DNA from: Brevundimonas diminuta
GTDB lineage: Bacteria > Pseudomonadota > Alphaproteobacteria > Caulobacterales > Caulobacteraceae
NCBI RefSeq assembly: GCF_022654015.1
Contig: NZ_CP073063.1
Location: forward strand, 2,480,001 to 2,544,000
Length of the DNA stretch: 64,000 nt
Direction of reading: 5' to 3'
Below, piece after piece: positions 57,779 through 64,000 of this stretch. Made by a program: the position numbers and the translations under genes. Within the stretch, counting starts at the first letter, position 1. The number at the start of each line of letters is the position of its first letter. The notes beneath the pieces were generated by a model, which saw nothing but the letters and a program-made list of their open reading frames with translations, did no database searches and was not told the DNA's origin.

Positions 57779-58201
57779 TTACTTGGCGGCAGGGTCGGCT
57801 GCGATGGCGATGGGACGGCCCGTCTCGTCGCGCTGGATGGCGCCGGGGATGGCCAGACGGCCGTCGCCGGTGCGGGCCATGGCGAAGAAGCGACTGCCGT
57901 TCAGGCTCTTGCCGATCTTGACCCCTTCGCGGTCCACGAAGATGAAGCGGCCCTGATAGGCGCCGGCGATTTCCTGGTTCGATCCGCCCATGCGCAGGAA
58001 GCGAAGACGCATCTCCTCCAGCCGCGCGGCGCATTGTTCCAGCTGGGGCTGGTCGTCGGCGATCTTTTGCAGGCGCGGTGGCGCATTGTCCGGCGTCGCC
58101 ACGAAGTAGCAGGCGCCCTCGGCGAACTCATATTTGGGTTCGTTCGAGCAGGCGCCCAGCAGAGCGGTCCCGGCGATGGCGGCAAGGGCGACGAAACGCA
58201 T
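57779..58201 (-). CDS. Putative lipoprotein, first of a pair
   Basis: 140 residues. MRFVALAAIAGTALLGAC is a lipoprotein signal with lipobox LGAC (Cys18). The mature chain has two further cysteines (GACYFV and LEQCAAR) that may pair. I do not recognise a family. Its ATG shares one base with the stop of the upstream gene (TGATG), so both are probably translated together and may form a complex or serve the same envelope process. Confidence 0.7.
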   Translation of the reverse strand: MRFVALAAIAGTALLGACSNEPKYEFAEGACYFVATPDNAPPRLQKIADDQPQLEQCAARLEEMRLRFLRMGGSNQEIAGAYQGRFIFVDREGVKIGKSLNGSRFFAMARTGDGRLAIPGAIQRDETGRPIAIAADPAAK

Positions 58202-58872
58202 CAGTTCATTCCCGTGAATTGGCAGTTGCGATCCTGCTCGGCCAGGGTCCTGAAACGATTGTTGTCATTGGACTGTTCCACCCGGCGCGGCACCAGACGC
58301 AGGGTCGTATCGCCCCAGCGGCCGTATTGGGCGTCGCCCGGTCCGACGCAGGTTCCGGCGTAAAGCGCCTGAACACAGGCGTTCAGGCTCATGTTCGGCG
58401 ACAGGGTGCGCCAGTCGGAGCCGGTGTGGCGCAGGCACGGGCTGCCGCTGGCCACGGGCGTGGGGCGCGGCGCAGCCGTCTGTTCGACGGAGGTCGGCGG
58501 CGGGGTTTCGGCCATCTCGACCGCAGGCAGTTCGGGCGGCGGGGCGAAGGCGGCCGTCGGCGCGGCGGCCAAGGCGCCCGTCGCGTCCAGCCCCACATCC
58601 AGAGCGTCCGTCGCCAGGCCATTGCGCTGGGCGCAGACCGCCAGGGTCGCCATGCCGACGAACTGACCATCGACGAAGCAGCGCAGTTCCCGCGTCGGCT
58701 CCAGAGTGGGCGCCTCGGCCAGATTGACGACAAGGCCGCCCTTGGACGCCGGCGGCGCTTCCGTCGTCTTGTCGCCGCCGCCCGTGAAGATCAGGGCGAG
58801 CACGACGGCGATGACGATCGCCACGCCGGCGCCGACCAACAGGATGACGCGGTTGTCTTTCGGAAGGGCCAT
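58201..58872 (-). CDS. Membrane-anchored hypothetical protein, second of a pair
   Basis: 223 residues. One hydrophobic segment near the N-terminus (about 8-29) is followed by a periplasmic part with a low-complexity Ala/Pro-rich linker and a C-terminal region with several cysteines (PCLRH, NACVQ, GTCVG, RNCQF). Four cysteines in about 80 residues suggest a disulphide-linked domain. No family recognised. Overlaps the lipoprotein gene start by one base and begins 81 bases after flaEY ends. Confidence 0.7.
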   Translation of the reverse strand: MALPKDNRVILLVGAGVAIVIAVVLALIFTGGGDKTTEAPPASKGGLVVNLAEAPTLEPTRELRCFVDGQFVGMATLAVCAQRNGLATDALDVGLDATGALAAAPTAAFAPPPELPAVEMAETPPPTSVEQTAAPRPTPVASGSPCLRHTGSDWRTLSPNMSLNACVQALYAGTCVGPGDAQYGRWGDTTLRLVPRRVEQSNDNNRFRTLAEQDRNCQFTGMN

Positions 58873-58953
58873 GAACGGGCTTTCGCGGATGAGGAGGTCA
58901 ATAACTCCGACCCGGCCTCGGGCGTCAACCGCCTTGACCGGTCCCGACCGCGA

Positions 58954-61662
58954 TCAGGCCGTCAGGCGGCTCAGCGCAGCCTGATAGTTGGCCAGCTGCG
59001 TCTGCTGATAGGCGGTCGAGGAGCCGTTGCCGGTCTGGGTGTTGGTTATACCGCCAGTCGACGGCGCCAGGGCGCGATAGGAGGACCGGACCGCCGTCAT
59101 CGCCTGGGCCAGCGAATCGATGGCCGCCTTTATCGAGGCGGGATCGTTCAGGTTCAGCTTGTTCGACAGGTTCAACCCATAGGTCTTGATCGCGTCCTTG
59201 TCCGGCTTCACCGGACCGACGAAGCCGGGCGTCAGGCCCAGCGCGCCCAGCGCGTCCTTGCCGATCGCCCCGGCGGAGATGACGGCGCCGTCCTTGTTGG
59301 CCGCCGTCTTGATTTCCAGCCGCTGGACGATGGGTTTGGCCTTCAGGTCGGTGATGACCTTGGCTTCCAACTGACGGCCAGAGGCGGCGTTGATCTTCTT
59401 GGCCAGGCTTTCCAGCGTGTCCTTGGCGTCGATGGTTACTGTGACGGCGCGGCCGCCGGCTGCGGGGCTGATCGAAAACTGATCGCCGACGCGGGCCGAG
59501 GTGGCGACGGTCAGCAGCTTGGAATCCGCCTGCATGATCTGGCCTTGAGGCAGGCCGAGGCGGTCGAGCACGCTGGCCCCGCCCGCTGCGAAGCTCAGGC
59601 TGGTCGGCTTGGCCTGATCGCCGTCCGCGCGCCAGATTCGGTTCGATTGAACCTGTCCCGTGGCCAGATCGATCTGGGCCAGATAGCCGGACGTAGGGTC
59701 GTCCTTGCCGGCGCCTTCCGCCCGGTTCGTGCCGGTGATCCAGACCTTGCCGTCCTTGATGGCGACGTCGGCGGCGGTGTCCGCGCCCGCCCCGCCGAAA
59801 TAGGTCAGTTGGTCGCTTGCCGAGTTCTGAAGGTCAATCGACAAGGTGGCGATGAAGACGTCGCTGCCGCCGGCATGGGCGTTGGTCACCGTGCCGATGT
59901 CGAGGGCGGTGTTTTCGGTATGGCCGGTCACCACGACCTTGCCGTTCTCGACCGCTATGCCGGCGATGGCGCCGCTGGCGTAGCCAAGGTCACGGGTCGA
60001 AGCCAGGCTCGGTACGCCCTCGGCGTCCAGGGTGAAGCGGCGCACGACCGCCTTCCCGTTCTCGACGCCCGCCGTGTAGAGGTCGTTTCCTGACACGGTC
60101 ATGGCCTGAACGGAGTCGTCGCCACTGGTGCCGAACTGCACGGTCGCGATGTTTACGCCCACGTCCGGGCCGTTGATCTTGATCGGCTTTTCCTGGAAGG
60201 CCTGAAGATAGGAATCCCAGCCGCCCAGGGCCGCGTTGCCCGGCATGGCGGACTTCGACCGGCCGGCGACATAGACCATGCCGTCGGCGCCGAAGTGAAC
60301 CTCGGTCGCCTCGTCGGCCGCCTTGGCGCCGCGCCGCTGGGTCCACAACTCCTGCCCCGAACTGTCGAACACCGAGACGAAACTGTCGGCCACGGACGCG
60401 TTGTCGCCGCTCTTGCCCGGTTCCAGCGCCCCGGTCACCGATCCGGCCAGGGCGACCCGGCCGTCGTCGTCGATAGCGATGGAGAAGCCGTTGGCGCTGG
60501 AGGCGGCGCCGAGTAGCTTGGTCTGCATCAGATTGCCGGCGGAATCGTATTTCATCAGGGCGACATCGCGCGCGCCCTTGATCGGTTGACTGGCGTCGCC
60601 CGCCGTCAGTTCGGCGACGACCCAGACGGAGCCATCCGGCGCCACCGCGCTGGCCTTAACCGCGGCGACCCCGTCGGGAAGGTCGGCGTGCCCCACCCTG
60701 CCCTCGACCCAGAACGGATCGTCCACGCCCTGCTGGGCGGCCGGCGCCGCGCCGCCGTCGGCCTGGAACTTCAATAGTTGGCCCGCCGTGCCGGTCTTGC
60801 CGACCCCTTGCGTCACATAGACAGCGTCGGAGGTGTCGACGGCCTGGAAGCTGATGGCTTCGCCGGTCCCGCCATTGACCTTCAACGCCCACTGATCCGG
60901 TCCGGCCGGCAGGGTGATGGTCTTGGTCCCGCTTTTGACCGTCTTGGGCTCGGCGGGGATCAACTGAGCGCTGATGCGCGTCGCGACGCCCGCGTCCTCC
61001 AACTTGCCGTTCATATAGGCGGTGACATTGGCCAACGACCGATCGGTCGCGCCCATTTCGGACAGGTCCATGGCGATCGCCTGCTCCCCGGCCGCCGTCT
61101 TGACGGTTACGGAGAACTTCACGTCACCCTCGAACGCCTTGACCGAGGCGGTGGGGTCGCCGTCGTGGATGGGGGCGGTGACGAAACTGGTCGGCGCCCG
61201 TTCCAGCGCATAGGTGCTCTTGACCGAGGTCTGGGCCACACCCTGCACCAGTCGCATGTCTTCGAAACTGGCTGTGCTGAGATAGGTCGACAGTTCGGCC
61301 AAGCCTTCGCCGAACCGCTTGGACACCAGGGCGGCTTCCGACGCGCTCAGCCCCTTGACGCCAGCACGGTCGGCCAGGGCACCCAGCGTGTTCAGGCCCT
61401 GATACAGGGCGAACATCTTGCGGTAGTCGGTGGAGGCGCCGGCCAGATCCAGGCTGACATTGCCCTCGTCGATCAGGCGGCGACCGCCAAGAGCCGCGCG
61501 GACCAGATCGCTCGCCTTCGCCGGTGTCGCCGTGGACGACCAGGGAGCCGTCGGTTGCGTTTTCTTGGTTTTGACAGCCGTGCTGGCGGTCGTGGTTACG
61601 CCTGACGACGACGTTCCCGTCGTCGTTCCGAAAAGACCCAGCAAATAGCTGTTGTTGATCAT
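58954..61662 (-). CDS. flaEY: FlaEY-like flagellar regulatory/assembly protein
   Basis: 902 residues, opening MINNSYLLGLFG and ending NYQAALSRLTA. Residues 180-225 and about 735-760 (VTVTIDAKDTLESLAKKINAA) look like flagellin-hook IN motifs as in FliD/FlgL-type proteins. Between, about residues 320-690, is a series of SBBP/NHL-like blades with repeats such as D(G/S)VWVVAE, DDDGRVALAGS and KDGKVWITGT, a likely beta-propeller. The gene is downstream of flagellin genes on the same strand, as flaEY is in Caulobacter, where it affects flagellin synthesis and assembly. The name rests on position, length and this resemblance. GGAG precedes the ATG by eight bases. Confidence 0.7.
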   Translation of the reverse strand: MINNSYLLGLFGTTTGTSSSGVTTTASTAVKTKKTQPTAPWSSTATPAKASDLVRAALGGRRLIDEGNVSLDLAGASTDYRKMFALYQGLNTLGALADRAGVKGLSASEAALVSKRFGEGLAELSTYLSTASFEDMRLVQGVAQTSVKSTYALERAPTSFVTAPIHDGDPTASVKAFEGDVKFSVTVKTAAGEQAIAMDLSEMGATDRSLANVTAYMNGKLEDAGVATRISAQLIPAEPKTVKSGTKTITLPAGPDQWALKVNGGTGEAISFQAVDTSDAVYVTQGVGKTGTAGQLLKFQADGGAAPAAQQGVDDPFWVEGRVGHADLPDGVAAVKASAVAPDGSVWVVAELTAGDASQPIKGARDVALMKYDSAGNLMQTKLLGAASSANGFSIAIDDDGRVALAGSVTGALEPGKSGDNASVADSFVSVFDSSGQELWTQRRGAKAADEATEVHFGADGMVYVAGRSKSAMPGNAALGGWDSYLQAFQEKPIKINGPDVGVNIATVQFGTSGDDSVQAMTVSGNDLYTAGVENGKAVVRRFTLDAEGVPSLASTRDLGYASGAIAGIAVENGKVVVTGHTENTALDIGTVTNAHAGGSDVFIATLSIDLQNSASDQLTYFGGAGADTAADVAIKDGKVWITGTNRAEGAGKDDPTSGYLAQIDLATGQVQSNRIWRADGDQAKPTSLSFAAGGASVLDRLGLPQGQIMQADSKLLTVATSARVGDQFSISPAAGGRAVTVTIDAKDTLESLAKKINAASGRQLEAKVITDLKAKPIVQRLEIKTAANKDGAVISAGAIGKDALGALGLTPGFVGPVKPDKDAIKTYGLNLSNKLNLNDPASIKAAIDSLAQAMTAVRSSYRALAPSTGGITNTQTGNGSSTAYQQTQLANYQAALSRLTA

Positions 61663-61722
61663 TCAGACGGCTCCGACCCTATCGTGCGGCGGGCGTCGAT
61701 AAGGAACCGTTAAGCTATCGGA

Positions 61723-62547
61723 TTAGCCCTTGAACAGCGACAGGATGACCTGCGGCGCCTGGTTGGCGATCGACAGGGCCTGAACGCCGAGCTGCTGCTG
61801 GACCTGCAGGGCCTGAAGGCGGGCGCTTTCCTTGGCCAGGTCCGCGTCCACCAGATTGCCGATGCCGGCTTCCAGCGCGTCCGACAGCTTGCCGACATAG
61901 GTGGTGTGGCGCTCGATCTGCTTGGACTGGGCGCCCAGTTCGGCCAGACGCGCACTGCTGGTGGTAATGGCGGCGTTGACGGCGGCCAGGGCCGTCGTGG
62001 CGTTGGCCTGGCTGGTCAAAGTCGAGCCGGTCAGCGACAGGCCGGCGACAGTCAGGTTCTGCCGATCCAGCGCGATGGTTTCGGCGCCGTCGGCGCTGGC
62101 CAGAAAGTTCAGTGTCGTCGTCGCCGAACCGTCCAGAATGTTGGCGCCGTCGAAGATAGCGTTGTTGGCGAACGAGTCGATCGAACTCAGCAGCGCCTGA
62201 AACTCATCATTGTAGGACGTGCGTGTGGCGGTGCTGGCGCTCGGGTCCGCCGCTGCGGTCGCCTTCTGCTTCAACTCGAGCAGGATGTCCGAGATCTGCT
62301 CGCCTGCCGCCAGCGACACGTCAGCGATGGATGTCGCCCGGTTCAGGCTGGTGGTGACGGCTTCGAGCGATCCCCGATCGGCGCGCTGCCCCTGAGCCAC
62401 CGCCCAGACCGCGGCGTTGTCGCGCGCGCCCTGAACCTTCAGCCCCGTGTTCACCCGGCTCTGCGTCGCCGCCAACTGGTCGTTGGTGCGGTTCAGATTC
62501 TGCAAGGCGATCATCGCCGAGGTGTTAGTGTGGATGCTGGTGGTCAT
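61723..62547 (-). CDS. Flagellin, divergent copy
   Basis: 274 residues. Flagellin N domain MTTSIHTNTSAMIALQNLNRTNDQL and SLNRATSIADVSLAAGEQIS; C domain [43 protein letters not shown]. The central variable part is short, as in alphaproteobacterial flagellins. It differs from the other two flagellins along most of the length, including a QG..R.GSLEAVTT part in place of the (A)ASQDAV of the others. A long inverted repeat lies in its leader. Confidence 0.96.
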   Translation of the reverse strand: MTTSIHTNTSAMIALQNLNRTNDQLAATQSRVNTGLKVQGARDNAAVWAVAQGQRADRGSLEAVTTSLNRATSIADVSLAAGEQISDILLELKQKATAAADPSASTATRTSYNDEFQALLSSIDSFANNAIFDGANILDGSATTTLNFLASADGAETIALDRQNLTVAGLSLTGSTLTSQANATTALAAVNAAITTSSARLAELGAQSKQIERHTTYVGKLSDALEAGIGNLVDADLAKESARLQALQVQQQLGVQALSIANQAPQVILSLFKG

Positions 62548-62583
62548 GGCTTCAAGCCCCCGGACGTTCTGTGGGCTACAGCA

Positions 62584-62612
62584 TTAACCATGAGTCGTAA
62601 TCACATGGTTAA
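62584..62612. promoter_or_regulatory. Perfect inverted repeat with CtrA-type TTAACCAT half-sites around a GANTC site
   Basis: TTAACCATG (62584-62592) and CATGGTTAA (62604-62612) are perfect 9-bp inverted repeats with an 11-base spacer. Each arm contains TTAACCAT, reported as a CtrA-type half-site in Caulobacter. GAGTC at 62592-62596 is a CcrM methylation site (GANTC). The repeat is 37-65 bases upstream of the divergent flagellin start, a good position for promoter control. The link to CtrA is inference. Confidence 0.55.
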
Positions 62613-62632
62613 CGCGCCGGAAACCATGATTG

Positions 62633-62655
62633 CGCCGCCCGGCAAGCCGGCGGCG
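62633..62655 (-). terminator. GC-rich hairpin downstream of the FlaG-like gene
   Basis: CGCCGCC (62633-62639) pairs with GGCGGCG (62649-62655), with an inner GGC-AA-GCC extension. It is downstream of the FlaG-like stop (62683) and upstream of the flagellin. No T tract follows on the minus strand, so it may be a weak terminator or part of the leader. Confidence 0.4.
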
Positions 62656-62682
62656 TTAAAAAGTCTGAGCCCTCGCCTGTCG

Positions 62683-62964
62683 TCAGACGGCGGTATCAAC
62701 CAGACGACCGCCGCGATAGGTCGGGTCGCTGTTCAGCTTTTCGACATCCTCGCGCGGCAACTGACGGATCACCTCCCCCGTCACCCGGTCCAGGACCTTA
62801 TAGACGAAGCGGTTGTCGCCCACGGCCTCGATGGTCAGGCGAAAGCGGCTGGCGTCGTTGTTGTCGTTTTTCGCAACCGGCGCCGGCGTCGCCGGCTGCA
62901 CGGCGATCGGAGCGACGGGAGAAATCTGAGGTACGCTTACTGATCTCGCGACATTGTCTGTCAT
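62683..62964 (-). CDS. flaG: FlaG-like flagellar protein
   Basis: 93 residues from the ATG at 62964; a GTG eight codons upstream is also in frame and neither has a well-spaced ribosome site. A disordered Pro/Ala-rich start leads to the FlaG core SRFRLTIEAVGDNRFVYKVLDRVTGEVIRQLPRED, with the 'Y.V.D..TGEVIRQ.P.E' signature. FlaG proteins affect filament length. Located between two flagellin genes. Confidence 0.85.
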   Translation of the reverse strand: MTDNVARSVSVPQISPVAPIAVQPATPAPVAKNDNNDASRFRLTIEAVGDNRFVYKVLDRVTGEVIRQLPREDVEKLNSDPTYRGGRLVDTAV

Positions 62965-63013
62965 GGCTCCACGCGCAGGTCGGCCCACGCCCTCTAGAGA
63001 AACAAACGATCAG

Positions 63014-63041
63014 CCGGAGCGGTCGCGAAACCGCTCCGGCC
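63014..63041 (-). terminator. Strong intrinsic terminator of the middle flagellin
   Basis: GCCGGAGCGGT (63014-63024) and ACCGCTCCGGC (63031-63041) form a perfect 11-bp stem with a 6-base loop. On the minus strand a T-rich run (TGATCGTTTGTTT) follows. Just after the flagellin stop, so the FlaG-like gene must have its own promoter or rely on read-through. Confidence 0.8.
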
Positions 63042-63048
63042 GCGCGTC

Positions 63049-63786
63049 TTAGCGGAACAGGCCCAGCAGGATCGAGCTGCCCTGATTGGCGATCGACAGC
63101 GCCTGCACGCCCAGTTGTTGCTTGGTTTGCAGGGCGGTCAGCTTGGCGCTTTCCTTGGCCAGATCGGCGTCCACCAGATTGCCCACGCCGGCTTCAAGAG
63201 CATCCTGCAGCTTGTTGACGAAGGTGATCTGACGGCCCAGCGACTTGGACTGGGTGCCCAGCGTCGCCAGAGCGCTCGTCGTCGCCGCGATGGCGGCATC
63301 GACGTTCGCAGCGGTGGCGTTGGCGGCCGTGACGCTGCCGGTGTTCACAGCGGTGATCGCCGCGTTCGAACCCAGCGTCGTAAGGCTGTTCACGCCATCG
63401 AACGAGGCGCCGGAGATCGCCGAGGCGACTTCCAGACCCAAGGCGTTGTAGTCGGCCAGATAGGCCGTCTGCGCCGAGCCGGTCGACGAGGCGATGTTGA
63501 CGGCGAGCGACTTCATCTCTTCCAGAGCGGAAGTGACGGAATCGCCGGCGGCCAGAGCCACGTCGGTGATCGACTGGGTGCGTTGCAGGCCGGCGCGAAC
63601 GGCGTCCTGCGAGGCGGCGTTGGCGCGTTGCGACGTGGCGATCGCGAAGATCGCACCGTTGTCCTTCGCCGACGACACCTTCATGCCGGTGCTGATCCGG
63701 TTTTGGGTCGTGTCCAGCTGTTGGCTGGTCTTGTTCAGGCTCTGCAGAGCGACTGCGGCGCCGTAGTTCGTATTGATGCTGGGCAT
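63049..63786 (-). CDS. Flagellin (alpha type, middle copy)
   Basis: 245 residues. MPSINTNYGAAVALQSLNKTSQQLDTTQNRIS and the C-terminal [33 protein letters not shown] are the flagellin D0/D1 helices; little separates them. Ends in SILLGLFR. The ATG has a strong AAGGAGG (63794-63800) seven bases upstream. Two hairpins lie further up in the leader. The preceding flagellin's end is nearly identical, showing recent duplication or exchange. Confidence 0.97.
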   Translation of the reverse strand: MPSINTNYGAAVALQSLNKTSQQLDTTQNRISTGMKVSSAKDNGAIFAIATSQRANAASQDAVRAGLQRTQSITDVALAAGDSVTSALEEMKSLAVNIASSTGSAQTAYLADYNALGLEVASAISGASFDGVNSLTTLGSNAAITAVNTGSVTAANATAANVDAAIAATTSALATLGTQSKSLGRQITFVNKLQDALEAGVGNLVDADLAKESAKLTALQTKQQLGVQALSIANQGSSILLGLFR

Positions 63787-63815
63787 TTCTAGCCCTCCTT
63801 TTCACTTCGTGAGAG

Positions 63816-63848
63816 CCCCGGCGTTTTGCCGGGGTGAGCGTTTTGCTC
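63816..63848 (-). promoter_or_regulatory. Two consecutive hairpins in the flagellin leader
   Basis: CCCCGGC/GCCGGGG (63816-63822 with 63828-63834) and GAGC/GCTC (63836-63839 with 63845-63848) both enclose the same five-base loop GTTTT on the plus strand. They lie 30-62 bases before the flagellin start. Caulobacter flagellin leaders are controlled after transcription by FlbT, so such hairpins are candidates for that control; alternatively they terminate the preceding flagellin. Confidence 0.5.
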
Positions 63849-63897
63849 GGGGTTCAAGGCCACGACCCCGCCGCCGGGACGGCGAGGTCTCCGGGCC

Positions 63898-64000
63898 TTA
63901 GCGGAAGAGGCTCAGCAGGATCGAGCTGCCCTGGTTGGCGATCGACAGCGCCTGCACGCCCAGCTGTTGCTTGGTTTGCAGGGCGGTCAGTCGTGCGCTT
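63898..64000 (-). CDS. Flagellin, C-terminal fragment (runs off the window)
   Basis: 34 codons visible, ending [18 protein letters not shown] and then TAA at 63898-63900. It matches the middle flagellin at all but two of the visible residues (Arg for Lys, Ser for Gly), and nearly so at DNA level. The rest lies to the right of the window. Third flagellin of a tandem set. Confidence 0.93.
   Translation of the reverse strand, partial: SARLTALQTKQQLGVQALSIANQGSSILLSLFR

Noticed and set aside
58078..60093. 671-codon open frame opposite flaEY and the two small envelope genes
   Set aside because: Arg/Gly/Gln-rich, spans three genes on the other strand, no domain signature; shadow.
61705..61722. 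Possible CtrA site (TTAA and TTAG) at the end of the divergent flagellin
   Set aside because: The spacing between the half-sites is nine bases rather than the required seven.
62622..62628. Third ACCATG-like element upstream of the divergent flagellin
   Set aside because: Only a partial match to TTAACCAT without a partner; kept out of the regulatory feature.
63850..63897. Search for a sigma-54 promoter between flagellin copies
   Set aside because: No GG-N10-GC element could be found in the intergenic stretch on the minus strand, so none was annotated.

Overview
The window is a high-GC, densely packed chromosomal segment that fits a Caulobacterales alphaproteobacterium, most probably Brevundimonas. 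The supports are: tandem alpha-type flagellin genes next to a FlaEY-type protein and a FlaG-like protein; a GyrA whose quinolone pocket carries Ala and Met at the two positions normally Ser and Asp; a TamA/TamB pair; an arginine succinyltransferase operon headed by an M20 hydrolase; and frequent GTG/TTG starts. This is inference from gene content; no database search was run. I recognise about 60 protein genes, one tRNA and several hairpins and repeats.

Layout. 1-450: the left edge holds the N-terminus of a P4-type tyrosine integrase just beyond the 3' end of guaA, the expected structure of a genomic-island junction at a known hotspot. 450-5889: a minus-strand operon guaB, MAPEG protein, rsmB-type methyltransferase, MTA/SAH nucleosidase, guaA. 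6017-7811: DUF2061 protein, rlmE, cytoplasmic cyclophilin. 7880-15716: a surface-polysaccharide cluster (four glycosyltransferases counting GT4 and GT2 types, Wzy-like polymerase, UDP-galactopyranose mutase, Wzx-like flippase) pointing to a galactofuranose-containing glycan; its two arms converge and overlap. 15796-18963: DUF2177 protein, cyclopropane-synthase-like methyltransferase and divergent 3-oxoacid CoA-transferase genes.

18950-28734: small envelope proteins, trmFO, a MarR regulator divergent from an MFS exporter with a visible operator candidate, a polyprenyl synthase pair, and a tRNA-modification string (TrmN6-like methyltransferase, nucleotidyltransferase-fold protein, Tgt). The Tgt lacks the cysteines that normally bind zinc. 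28847-38982: hybrid histidine kinase, tRNA-Lys(TTT), CaiB-type CoA transferase, lipoprotein, tamA and tamB. 39004-46284: arsC, a membrane protein, then the five-gene M20 hydrolase-astA-astD-astB-MHS transporter operon for arginine catabolism. 46291-58872: phhA, hspQ, Ppx/GppA, two tandem secreted cyclophilins, coaD, a class IV aminotransferase, gyrA, sodC with an altered zinc site, DUF1003 and EamA membrane proteins, ssb, and two small envelope proteins. 58954-64000: FlaEY-like protein, flagellin, FlaG-like protein, flagellin and the 3' end of a third flagellin, all on the minus strand.

Most of the window is core chromosome. The points most worth following are the zinc-ligand-free Tgt and its NTase-fold neighbour, the M20 hydrolase likely standing in for AstE, the propeller-containing FlaEY architecture, the CtrA-like inverted repeat before a flagellin, the guaA island junction, the SodC ligand change and the GyrA quinolone-pocket residues.
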